Notes under the pieces: model-generated
Databases searched by the model: none
Told to the model about the DNA's origin: nothing
What the model saw: the letters and a program-made list of their open reading frames with translations, nothing else
Position numbers and translations under genes: made by a program
NCBI RefSeq assembly: GCF_017310035.1
Contig: NZ_CP022296.1
Coordinates: 806,001 to 870,000, forward strand
From: Nocardioides sp. S5
GTDB lineage: Bacteria > Actinomycetota > Actinomycetes > Propionibacteriales > Nocardioidaceae
DNA: 64,000 bases
Direction of reading: 5' to 3'
Shown: positions 8,567 through 18,883 of the stretch, one piece after another
Layout of the letters: every line of letters starts with the position of its first letter
How positions within the stretch are numbered: position 1 is the first letter of the stretch

Positions 8567-9979
8567 TCATCTTCGAGGTCGCGGGATCCGGGGTGGACCT
8601 GGGTCGGGTGGGTCGAGCGCGGTGGTGCCGGTGCGGTCCCGTTGGTAGCGGTGGCCGTGAGGGCTGGTCCACTCGAAGACTCCGGGCGCGGTCATCCGGT
8701 AGCGCCAGGCGGTGTGGGTCTTGAGGCGGTGGTGGAACCGACACAAGGCACCGAGGTTCTCGGTCTCCGTGGGGCCGGGCTGTGGCCGACCTTCCGCCTC
8801 GGCGTCGTGGTCGTACTCGATGACGTGGTCGACGTCGCAACCCCTGGCTGGACGGCCACAGAATGGGAAGACGCAGGTGCGGTCGCGGAGGACCACGTGC
8901 TCACGGATCCGGTCCGGGATGTCGTAACCGGGCGAGCACTTCTCCTGGTTGAGGTCGATGACCGGCTTGACCGTGATCTTCGTGCGGGAGTCGGCGCACC
9001 AGGACCTGAGCTGCTCGAGCAGGAGGAGTCGCTGCCCTTCCTCCAGCCGACCGGTCCGCTCGAAGACGGTGGTGTCGCCCGAGATGGTGGCGTCGAAGTG
9101 GGCGTGGAGCACGACCTCCCGCGCGACCGGGAGTCCGTCGGCGTCCGTCGCGCCAGCATCGCCGTGCTGGAGGAGGTCGAGAGCGGTCTGCGTACGCGCG
9201 AGGTCACCCAGCGCCTTCGCGCGACGGGCATCCAACGACTCCTCGGAACCGAGGGCCTTCTGCGTCGCCGCCCCGTGGGCAAGGGCGTGGTGGAGGTCGA
9301 GCCCGTCGGCGAGATCGATCTCTGCCTCCAGCCGCACGGTCCCGGCGAAGTGCACGTCCTCGTCGTGGATCGTGACGTGCCGGGGGTCGACGTGGAGGTA
9401 CCCGTCCTCAGGGTCCGCGGCCGGGTCGACGCCTGCAAGGTCGTAGCGCTTGATGGTCTCCGCGACGAGGCGGTCGAGCTGGGCGGGGCCGATCTTTCCG
9501 GCGACGGCGGCGACCTGGGTGTCGACGAACCCGGCTGCTTCGACCGTCAGCTCCGGGGTCGAGTGGATGGTCACCTCGGCGACGGCCCGGGCGCGCCAGG
9601 CGGGGACGCGTCCGGAGTGGACCTGCGACCACAGTCGGGGAAGGCGGTGGCGCAGCTCGAGGGCGTGGCCGATCAACTTCTTCGCCGACACGCTCGTGAT
9701 GCCCAGGACGGTGCCGAGCTCGGCGACGCAGAACTCCGCGATCAGCGGCGTACCCGGTCCGGCGATGGGCTCCTCGTGCTCACAACCGGCAACCGTGAAC
9801 GAGGCGGCCGTATGGATGGACTCGGGCGGGTGGAGGTCTGCCCAACGGGCGGCGAGGTCGAGCTGGCGGGCGGCTTCGGTGTTCTCGATCGAGCGAGAGG
9901 CCCTGATCGAGGCGAGCAGGGCTGCGGGGCCGAGGGCGTCTGCCCCGGCCTCTGCTCCTGCTTCAAGTACCTCGATCAT
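8567..9979 (-). CDS. DUF222/HNH endonuclease (13E12 repeat family)
   Basis: A 470-residue protein. The N-terminal two-thirds is the helical DUF222 domain of actinobacterial 13E12 repeat proteins. The C-terminal HNH nuclease domain contains RDRTCVFPFC, DVDHVIEYDH and ALCRFHHRLKTH, so the Cys pairs, the DH motif and the HH motif needed for metal binding are all present. These multicopy proteins are presumed mobile or selfish; their biological role is unsettled. Start: ATG at 9979 (MIEVLEAG) begins the conserved region; the extended frame upstream is not conserved-looking. The IS110 left end begins within about 100 bp upstream and may have replaced its promoter. Confidence 0.88.
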   Translation of the reverse strand: MIEVLEAGAEAGADALGPAALLASIRASRSIENTEAARQLDLAARWADLHPPESIHTAASFTVAGCEHEEPIAGPGTPLIAEFCVAELGTVLGITSVSAKKLIGHALELRHRLPRLWSQVHSGRVPAWRARAVAEVTIHSTPELTVEAAGFVDTQVAAVAGKIGPAQLDRLVAETIKRYDLAGVDPAADPEDGYLHVDPRHVTIHDEDVHFAGTVRLEAEIDLADGLDLHHALAHGAATQKALGSEESLDARRAKALGDLARTQTALDLLQHGDAGATDADGLPVAREVVLHAHFDATISGDTTVFERTGRLEEGQRLLLLEQLRSWCADSRTKITVKPVIDLNQEKCSPGYDIPDRIREHVVLRDRTCVFPFCGRPARGCDVDHVIEYDHDAEAEGRPQPGPTETENLGALCRFHHRLKTHTAWRYRMTAPGVFEWTSPHGHRYQRDRTGTTALDPPDPGPPRIPRPRR

Positions 9980-10071
9980 GCGTTCGATTCTAGAGAAAGG
10001 GTCCGACAGTGGCCGGGTCTCGATACAGGGAGGATGGGTTACCCGGTCGGGGTCTGACCTATCTCGATACT

Positions 10072-10245
10072 GGCGCTGCTTGGTGTGGCTGCCTTGAAGT
10101 GCGACGTGTCGGCCCCGGCAGGGCTTGTCTGTTCTGGTGGCCAGGCCGGGCGGGCGTGACCTCATAGGACCCTGAAGAAGTTCCCGTCGCTGTACTGTCC
10201 GCCCGACCTGGAAGGTCATCTTTCACACGATGGTGAAGGAGACAT
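10072..10245 (+). ncRNA. Candidate IS110 bridge RNA region
   Basis: In IS110 elements the non-coding left end is transcribed into a bridge RNA whose loops pair with target and donor DNA. This roughly 170-bp region upstream of the transposase is GC-rich and can fold: GACCT-GGA-AGGTC at 10205-10217, and TTCAC-ACGATG-GTGAA at 10222-10237. It holds CATAGGACC (10163-10171), identical to the top strand at the right end, which is what a left donor guide should look like. RNA limits and loops are not established; this is inference from family knowledge. Confidence 0.4.
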
Positions 10246-10252
10246 TTCCAGC

Positions 10253-11335
10253 ATGAGTGATGTGTCTGTTGAAGAACAAGTTCTTGATGGGCCCGGCGTG
10301 GTGGTGGGTGTTGACACCCACCAACTGGTCCATGTCGCGGCCGTGATCGACGCTCGCTTGGGCAGGCTGGCAGATCGTGAGTTCCCCGCGACCAGGGCTG
10401 GCTTTGGCGAACTGGTGTCGTGGGCCGCGACCTACGGTCCGGTCCTCGCGGTCGGAGTGGAGTCGACCGGTTCCTACGGTGCGGGGCTGACCCGCCACCT
10501 GCTCACTCACGGGGCGGGTGCGTTCGAGGTGTTCGAGGTCAACCGGCCGGAAAGGGCCACCCGGGTCAGACACGGCAAGTCCGACCCGCTCGACGCCTAC
10601 TCGGCAGCCGAGCAGGTCCTGGCCGGGCGCGCGAGCGGTCGGCCGAAGGTCAAGACCGGGATCGTGGAGGCGATCCGCGTGATCAAGGTCCCCCGCGATG
10701 CGGCGGTCAAGAACCGCACCGCCGCGTACAGCCAGCTGCGTGACCTGATCACCGCTGCATCCGGGCGCCTTCACGACGACCTGATCGGGCTGAGCGGGAA
10801 GAAACGGGTAGCCAAAGTCCTGGCCATGCGCCCCGACCCGAGCCGGGTCGCTGATCCCGACCACGCGGTGCGCCATGCACTACGAGCGCTGGCGCGACGC
10901 ATCGCCTACCTCGACGGCGAGATCGCTGAGGCCGACAAGCACCTGGCGACCCTCGTGCAACAGGCCTGCCCGTCCTTGCTTGCCATGGCCCAGGTCGGAG
11001 TCCAGACCGCCGCCCAGTTGGCGATCAGCACTGGCGAGAACATCGACCGGATGCGGTCCGAAGCCAGCTTCGCCAAGCTCGTCGGGGTTGCTCCGCTTCC
11101 CGCCTCTTCCGGCAAGACCCGCCGCCACCGACTCAATCCCGGGGGCGACCGCCAAGCCAACTCCGCGCTCTACATGATCACCGTCGGACGGATGGGCCGC
11201 CACGAGGAAACCCGCGCCTACGTCGAGCGACGGCGCGCCGAAGGACTATCCACCCCCGAGATCATCCGCTGCCTCAAACGCCACCTCGCCCGCAGCGTCT
11301 ACAGAGCCCTCCGAACAGACCTCATGACCACTTGA
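10253..11335 (+). CDS. IS110-family transposase (DEDD/serine recombinase)
   Basis: A 360-residue protein. The RuvC-like DEDD catalytic residues fit at Asp21 (GVDTH), Glu70 (VESTGSYG), Asp111 and Asp114 (KSDPLDAYSAA). The C-terminal transposase_20 domain carries ASSGKTRRHRL, where Ser285 or Ser286 is the likely nucleophile. Length and motif spacing match intact family members, so the gene looks functional. The ATG at 10253 follows AAGGAGA at 10236-10242, part of which lies in a small hairpin. It lies next to a DUF222/HNH gene, between the accessory and structural halves of the molybdenum hydroxylase locus. Confidence 0.95.
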   Translation: MSDVSVEEQVLDGPGVVVGVDTHQLVHVAAVIDARLGRLADREFPATRAGFGELVSWAATYGPVLAVGVESTGSYGAGLTRHLLTHGAGAFEVFEVNRPERATRVRHGKSDPLDAYSAAEQVLAGRASGRPKVKTGIVEAIRVIKVPRDAAVKNRTAAYSQLRDLITAASGRLHDDLIGLSGKKRVAKVLAMRPDPSRVADPDHAVRHALRALARRIAYLDGEIAEADKHLATLVQQACPSLLAMAQVGVQTAAQLAISTGENIDRMRSEASFAKLVGVAPLPASSGKTRRHRLNPGGDRQANSALYMITVGRMGRHEETRAYVERRRAEGLSTPEIIRCLKRHLARSVYRALRTDLMTT

Positions 11336-11364
11336 CGCGGCATAGGACCGTCGCCCGCTCGTTC

Positions 11365-11430
11365 CTCGCGGGCCACTCGACCAGCGAGAAGAAGACGCTC
11401 GCGGGCTACTCGACCATCGACTCCGAATAA
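11365..11430. repeat. Two-unit 33-bp tandem repeat beside the IS110 right end
   Basis: CTCGCGGGCCACTCGACCA (11365-11383) recurs as CTCGCGGGCTACTCGACCA (11398-11416), with one mismatch in 19 and a period of exactly 33 bp. The CTACTCGACCA core resembles intergenic palindromic repeats that I associate with Nocardioides-type genomes. One frame reads LAGHSTSEKKTLAGYSTIDSE before a stop at 11428-11430, so it could instead be the tail of a lost gene. Confidence 0.55.
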
Positions 11431-11501
11431 GCGGATGACGCGTTCCCTGTTGCACTCATCACACCCGGGGCTATGTTGGCCGAGACTTCCCAGGAGCCGC
11501 C

Positions 11502-12728
11502 ATGACCAGCGATGACCTGCACGCCCGCCGCGTGAGGGCGGTGCGCGCCTGGACGCAGTTCGTGTCCGCCGGCGAGGAGGAGGCCGAGGCCGCCGTCCGG
11601 CCCGAGATCCTGCGGAGCTGGCAGCTCTCGGGCGTGGTCTCGCCGACCGTGACGGAGGCGCCGCTCGCCGACGAGGGCGACACGGCGGAGTTCTGGAACA
11701 CCTCGCCCCTGCAGACGGCGGTCCAGCGGGTCCAGGACGAGCTGCGTCGGACCGCGGAGGACGGCGACCTGGTCATCGCGGTCACCGACGAGCAGACCCG
11801 CATCCTGTGGACCTATGGCGGTCGCGTGATGCGCCGCAAGGCCGAGACGGTGAACTTCGTGCCGGGCGGTCGCTGGGACGAGGCCAGCGTCGGCACCAAC
11901 GCGCTCGCCATCGCCGGACGCACCGCCGCGCCGTCGATGGTGTTCAGCGCCGAGCACTACGCCGAGGTCGTGCACAACTGGGTGTGCTGGGCGGCGCCGG
12001 TCTTCGACCCCGCGACCGGTCGCTCCCTGGGCGTGATCGACCTGTCGACCACGTGGGACCGCACGCACCCGATCGGCCTCGCGACGGCGCGGGTGATGGC
12101 CCGGCTGATCGAGGGTGCCCTGCCCGCTGACCGACGTACGACGCACGTGGGGGCCGCCGGGCCCAGCGACCCCGGTCTCACGCTGACGCTCCTCGGCACC
12201 GCGGAGGTGTGGCTCGACGGCCAGCGGCTGTTGCTCAACCGACGCCAGACCGAGATCCTCGCGCTGCTCGCGCTGCACCCCGAGGGGCTCTCGGTGGAGC
12301 ACCTCCACGCGCTGCTCTACGGCGACTCGGCGGTCACCACCTCGACCCTCAAGGCCGAGGTCTCGCACCTGCGCGCCGCCCTGTCGGGCCAGCTCTCGTC
12401 GCGCCCCTACCGGCTCACGATGCCCGTGGCCACCGACATCGAGGAGGTGCAGCGGCTGCTGCGTCGCGGCGACGTACGCGCTGCCGTGCGCGCCTACGGC
12501 GGCGACCTCCTGCCCGGCACCGACTCGCCCGCGCTGGTGCAGATGGGCGACTACCTCGCAGTGAGCGTCCGGGAGGCCCTGCTGGCGCACCCGGACCCCG
12601 ACGCGGTGCTGCGCTACAGCGAGCTCGCCCCCTACGACACGGCCGTCGTCGAGGCCTGCCTGGCTGCCCTGCCGGTGCACCACCCGATCGCCCCCCTGCT
12701 GAAGGGCAAGCTCGCGTCGGCGCGCTGA
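11502..12728 (+). CDS. GAF-winged helix transcriptional regulator
   Basis: 408 residues. An N-terminal helical region (VRPEILRSWQLSGV, as in AcoR/DhaR-type activators) leads into a GAF domain at about residues 85-200 (DLVIAVTDEQTRILWTYGG, GRWDEASVGTNALA, WAAPVFDPATGRSLGVIDLST). Then comes a DNA-binding winged helix at about 228-320 (LTLLGTAEVWLDGQ, RRQTEILALLALHPEGLSVEHL, KAEVSHLRAAL). There is no sigma-54 AAA+ domain, so it should act at sigma-70 promoters. It is 100 bp upstream of, and co-oriented with, the molybdenum hydroxylase genes and probably controls them. The GAF ligand is unknown. Confidence 0.82.
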   Translation: MTSDDLHARRVRAVRAWTQFVSAGEEEAEAAVRPEILRSWQLSGVVSPTVTEAPLADEGDTAEFWNTSPLQTAVQRVQDELRRTAEDGDLVIAVTDEQTRILWTYGGRVMRRKAETVNFVPGGRWDEASVGTNALAIAGRTAAPSMVFSAEHYAEVVHNWVCWAAPVFDPATGRSLGVIDLSTTWDRTHPIGLATARVMARLIEGALPADRRTTHVGAAGPSDPGLTLTLLGTAEVWLDGQRLLLNRRQTEILALLALHPEGLSVEHLHALLYGDSAVTTSTLKAEVSHLRAALSGQLSSRPYRLTMPVATDIEEVQRLLRRGDVRAAVRAYGGDLLPGTDSPALVQMGDYLAVSVREALLAHPDPDAVLRYSELAPYDTAVVEACLAALPVHHPIAPLLKGKLASAR

Positions 12729-12828
12729 ACAGCGCTGACCAGACCGACCTACCTTCCACCAACCACCGCGACCTAGGTTCGGTTCGACGTGACCTGCCTC
12801 ACACTGGACCTCAATTGGGAGTGGCCTG

Positions 12829-13302
<474 letters not shown>

Positions 13303-13369
13303 GCACCCCACGCTGTTCTTCGCTTCCCCCGCTGCGCTCCGCCACCGAACAACACCGAGGGGACCCCGC

Positions 13370-15852
<2,483 letters not shown>

Positions 15853-15856
<4 letters not shown>

Positions 15857-16698
15857 TCCCGGTGCAGTTCGACTACCTCGCACCCACGTCGGTCGAGGAG
15901 GCGCTGTCGGCGCTCGGCCAGCACGGCGACGACGCGAAGATCCTCGCCGGCGGGCAGAGCCTGCTCCCGGTGCTGAGGATGCGGCTCAACGCCCCCGAGG
16001 TCGTCATCGACCTCGGCGGCATCGCCTCCCTGCGCGGGATCCGCGACGACGGGGACGCCATCGTGATCGGTGCGATGACCACCCACCACGACGTACGCGA
16101 CCACGCACTGGTCAAGGAGCACGCGCTGCTGCTCTCGAAGGCCGCCGCGGAGGTCGCCGACTCGCAGATCCGGCACCGCGGCACCTTCGGCGGCGCCCTG
16201 GCGCACGCCGACCCCGCGGGCGACCTCGGGGCACCCGCGCTCGCGCTGGGTGCGCAGTTCGTGATCGCCGGTGCGGGCGGCACCCGGACCGTCGAGGCGT
16301 CGGACTTCTTCGTCGACCTCTTCGAGACCGCCATCGGCGAGGACGAGATCCTCACCGAGGTGCGCATCCCCAAGCACACGGGGTGGGGCGCGCACTACGA
16401 GAAGTTCGTGCGGGTCGCGCACCAGTGGCCGATCGTCGCGATCGCAGCGACCGTGAAGGGCTCCATCGACGAGGCGCGCGTGGGCCTGACCAACATGGGC
16501 TCCACCCCGCTGCGGGCCACCGCCACCGAGCAGGCGCTCGTGGGCGCCACGGCCACCGAGGACGGCGTACGCGCTGCTGCGGAGCTGGCGGCGGAGGGCA
16601 CCAATCCACCCTCGGACCTCAACGGCGCAGCCGACTACCGCCAGCACCTGGCGCGCGTGCTCACCGGCCGGGCCGTCCTCAAGGCCGCGGGGGTCTGA
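15853..16698 (+). CDS. CoxM-type FAD-binding medium subunit
   Basis: 281 residues of the FAD-binding PCMH fold. The AGGQSLLPVLRMRL segment (about residues 32-45) and TFGGALAHADPAGD (about 112-125) are the two FAD-binding signatures of this family. A C-terminal CO dehydrogenase flavoprotein domain follows (VRVAHQWPIVAIAATV). It accepts electrons from the iron-sulfur subunit and passes them to the respiratory chain or another acceptor. The GTG start overlaps the coxL stop (GTGA), and the CoxG gene begins 2 bp after its stop, so the operon is tightly coupled. Confidence 0.93.
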
Positions 16699-16700
16699 GG

Positions 16701-17399
16701 GTGGAGCTGAACCACCGCTTCACCGTCCCCATCGGCGTCGAGGAGACCTGGGCGCACTTCAACGACATCGCGTCGGTGGCCGAGTGCTTCCCCGGCGCCC
16801 AGGTCACCGAGGCCGACGAGAGCTCGTTCGCCGGCTCGGTGAAGGTCAAGCTCGGGCCGATCGCCCTGCAGTACAACGGCTCGGGCACCTTCGTGGAGAA
16901 GGACGAGGCGGCGCACCGCTTCGTCGTCGACGCCAAGGGCAAGGACAAGCGCGGCAACGGCACCGCCGGCGCGAAGGTCACCGTCACGATGACCGACGCG
17001 ACGGGCGGCGCCACCGACGTGTCGGTGGAGACCGACCTCGCGATCACCGGCAAGCCCGCGCAGTTCGGCCGCGGTGTGATGCAGGACGTCTCCGACAAGC
17101 TCCTCGGCCAGTTCGTCGCCTGCCTCGAGCAGCGGCTGGCGGCCCCGGAGCCCGAGCCTGCGGCTCCCGAGCCGGCGCCCGTCGCGGCGCCGCCTGCACC
17201 CGCCCAGCCGGGCGCCCACGCGGCCGCACCACCTGCGCCGCCGACGCCGCTCAGGCCCCCGCCGCCTCCGCCGCCCCCTCCCACCGAGGCGCTCGACCTC
17301 GGGAGCGCGGTGCTGCCGATCCTGGCCAGGACCTACTGGAAGCCGGCCCTGGCCGCGGTGGTGGTCCTGCTGCTCCTGCGCAGGCTGCTCAGGGGCTGA
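16701..17399 (+). CDS. CoxG-like SRPBCC protein with Pro-rich linker and C-terminal membrane anchor
   Basis: 232 residues. The first ~145 form an SRPBCC/CoxG domain (ELNHRFTVPIGVEETWAHFNDI, FPGAQV, GSGTFVEKD, AITGKPAQFGRGVMQDVSDKLL). Residues ~146-200 are Pro/Ala-rich, and a hydrophobic segment near the C-terminus (ALAAVVVLLLLRRLLRG) should anchor it in the membrane. CoxG is known to anchor CO dehydrogenase to the membrane, so the anchor fits that job. The start is GTG at 16701, 2 bp after the medium-subunit stop. It ends the operon; the convergent AlkB gene stops 13 bp away. Confidence 0.9.
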   Translation: MELNHRFTVPIGVEETWAHFNDIASVAECFPGAQVTEADESSFAGSVKVKLGPIALQYNGSGTFVEKDEAAHRFVVDAKGKDKRGNGTAGAKVTVTMTDATGGATDVSVETDLAITGKPAQFGRGVMQDVSDKLLGQFVACLEQRLAAPEPEPAAPEPAPVAAPPAPAQPGAHAAAPPAPPTPLRPPPPPPPPPTEALDLGSAVLPILARTYWKPALAAVVVLLLLRRLLRG

Positions 17400-17412
17400 G
17401 GCGCCGAGCGGC

Positions 17413-18024
17413 TCAGAAGACGCCGAGCGGACGGAACTGCACGGAGATCCGCGGCCCGGAGCGGGCGACCTTGGGCACCGAGTGCTCCCAGGTGCGCTGG
17501 CACGAACCACCCATCACGACGAGGTCGCCGTGCCCCATGGTCAGCGCGACCGACTCCCCGCCGCCGCGTGGACGCAGCAGCAGGCGGCGGGGGTCGCCGA
17601 CGCTGACGATGGCCACCATCGTGTCGGCGCTGCTGCCCCGACCGATGGTGTCGCCGTGCCAGGCCACGGAGTCACGGCCGTCGCGGTAGTAGCAGCACCC
17701 GGCGCTCACGAACGGTTCGCCCAGCTCGGGGAGGTAGTGCTCGCTCAGCTCGTCGCGCGCACGCTCGAGCGCCGCGTGGGGGAGGCGGTCGCCGCGCAGG
17801 TAGGTGTGCACGAGGCGGGGCACGTCGACCACGGTGTCGTACATCTCCCGGCGCTCGGAGCGCCACGGCACGCGTGCGACGAGTGCGTCGAAGACGTCGT
17901 CGGGGTCGCCCAGCCAGTCGCGCTGCACGTCGACCCACGCGCCGTACGAGAGCGAGAGGCGCTCGGGCGCGAGCCCGGCAGCGGTGGGGGCGTGGTCGGC
18001 GAAGAGGGACGTCTGGAAGTCCAC
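17413..18024 (-). CDS. AlkB-like 2-oxoglutarate/Fe(II)-dependent dioxygenase
   Basis: 203 residues, the usual AlkB size. The iron ligands are visible: His123 and Asp125 (WHGDTIG) and His181 (TWEHSVPK). The 2-oxoglutarate-binding arginines are in RISVQFR. AlkB enzymes directly reverse N-alkyl damage on DNA or RNA bases by oxidative demethylation. The GTG start at 18024 lies 21 bp from a perfect LexA-type box, so the gene is probably induced by DNA damage through the SOS response rather than by an Ada-type regulator. It is divergent from a GntR regulator. Confidence 0.9.
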   Translation of the reverse strand: MDFQTSLFADHAPTAAGLAPERLSLSYGAWVDVQRDWLGDPDDVFDALVARVPWRSERREMYDTVVDVPRLVHTYLRGDRLPHAALERARDELSEHYLPELGEPFVSAGCCYYRDGRDSVAWHGDTIGRGSSADTMVAIVSVGDPRRLLLRPRGGGESVALTMGHGDLVVMGGSCQRTWEHSVPKVARSGPRISVQFRPLGVF

Positions 18025-18045
18025 GACGACAGCCTAGCGCATCGG

Positions 18046-18061
18046 TCGAACGGGTGTTCGA
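18046..18061. promoter_or_regulatory. Perfect LexA/SOS box TCGAAC-N4-GTTCGA
   Basis: TCGAACGGGTGTTCGA is an uninterrupted 6+4+6 palindrome and equals the mycobacterial/actinobacterial LexA consensus TCGAAC-N4-GTTCGA. It lies in the 118-bp divergent region, 21 bp before the AlkB-like gene and about 80 bp before the GntR gene. A LexA dimer here would sit over or next to the AlkB promoter. Confidence 0.8.
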
Positions 18062-18142
18062 TCCACACAGGTTTTCCAAGTCTTTACCACAGACTCCGTC
18101 AAAGGGGAGACACCGGTCCAGCCCAGTCCTATGTTGGCAGGC

Positions 18143-18865
18143 ATGGATCCGGTCGACGTGGTCGTCCCGCGGCAGCGGGCGTTGAAGCACGTCCAGGTCC
18201 GTGAGCACGTCCGCAGCCTGATCGAGGAGCAGCCCCCGGGCTCGGCGGCCCCCTCGGAACGCGAGCTCGTGGCGCGCTTCGGCGTGGCCAGGATGACCGT
18301 GCGGCAGGCGCTCGACGCGCTCGTCGCCGAGGGCCTGCTCGAGCGCATCCCCGGCCGCGGCACCTTCGTCGCGCAGCCGCCGAAGTCCGCCGGACGCCTG
18401 ACGTCCTTCACCGAGGAGATCCGCCGCCGCGGCATGCTCCCGGAGTCGCAGACCCTGCTCGCGCGTGTCGAGCAGGCCGGCCCCGGTGTGGCACGTGCGC
18501 TCGACATCTCGCCCGGCGACCCCGTGCTGCACTGGCGCCGCCTGCGCCGCGCCGACGGGGCCATCGTGTGCGTCGAGGACGCCTACCTCAACGAGGTGCT
18601 CCTGCCCGGCTTCCTCCAGCACGGCACGCCCACCAGCCTCTACGAGGCGCTCGGTGCCCGCGGCCTGCGCCCGACCGAGGTCGAGGACTCCATCAGCGCC
18701 GACCGCGCCAGCGCCGACGAGGCCGCGGTGCTCGACATCGCCGAGGGCGACCCGGTCCTGCGCCACGCCCGTCGTGCCGTGTCCGAGGGCCGCATCGTGG
18801 AGGTGTCGCGGACCTGCTACCGCCACGACCGCTTCACCGTCTACCTCCAGCTCGCCGACCACTGA
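18143..18865 (+). CDS. GntR-family regulator, HutC (UTRA) subfamily
   Basis: 240 residues. An N-terminal GntR winged helix at about 15-85 (PSERELVARFGVARMTVRQALDALVAEGLLERIPGRGTF, given here in overlapping parts as SERELVARFGVARMTVRQAL and LLERIPGRGTFV) is followed by a UTRA effector domain (GRLTSFTEEIRRRGM, LHWRRLRRADG, EDSISADRASADEAAVLDI). HutC-type regulators bind sugars, amino acids or phosphonates; the ligand cannot be read from sequence. The ATG at 18143 is preferred over one at 18131 because TATGTT at 18130-18135 looks like a -10 element for a leaderless transcript. No obvious target operon is adjacent; it stands alone. Confidence 0.85.
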   Translation: MDPVDVVVPRQRALKHVQVREHVRSLIEEQPPGSAAPSERELVARFGVARMTVRQALDALVAEGLLERIPGRGTFVAQPPKSAGRLTSFTEEIRRRGMLPESQTLLARVEQAGPGVARALDISPGDPVLHWRRLRRADGAIVCVEDAYLNEVLLPGFLQHGTPTSLYEALGARGLRPTEVEDSISADRASADEAAVLDIAEGDPVLRHARRAVSEGRIVEVSRTCYRHDRFTVYLQLADH

Positions 18866-18883
18866 CCCAGCCCGGCGACCGGC

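Larger units (their letters stand above)
10071..11349 (+). mobile_element. IS110-family insertion sequence
   Basis: The element contains one transposase gene with a long non-coding left end and a very short right end, the IS110-group layout. The right limit is placed at a 9-bp sequence CATAGGACC (11341-11349), just 5 bp after the transposase stop; the same 9-mer occurs in the left non-coding part (10163-10171). The left limit is not determined: it is drawn after the second TCTCGATAC copy (10062-10070). There are no terminal inverted repeats or target duplication, as expected for this family. The exact ends need an empty site for comparison. Confidence 0.6.

Noticed and set aside
8567..9979. 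DUF222/HNH gene as a restriction or anti-phage system
   Set aside because: No methyltransferase or other defence gene is adjacent, and the 13E12 family is a common multicopy actinobacterial protein.
11365..11430. 33-bp direct repeat as a CRISPR array
   Set aside because: Only two adjacent copies without spacers, no cas genes nearby.
12722..12735. GCGCT-GAAC-AGCGC hairpin at the end of the GAF regulator gene
   Set aside because: The stem is only 5 bp and overlaps the stop codon; too weak to call a terminator.
13303..13369. 67-bp gap between small and large hydroxylase subunits as a mobile repeat
   Set aside because: The sequence has a vague repeat-like look (ttcgcttcccccgctgcgctc) but no clear dyad; it may simply be a spacer within the operon.
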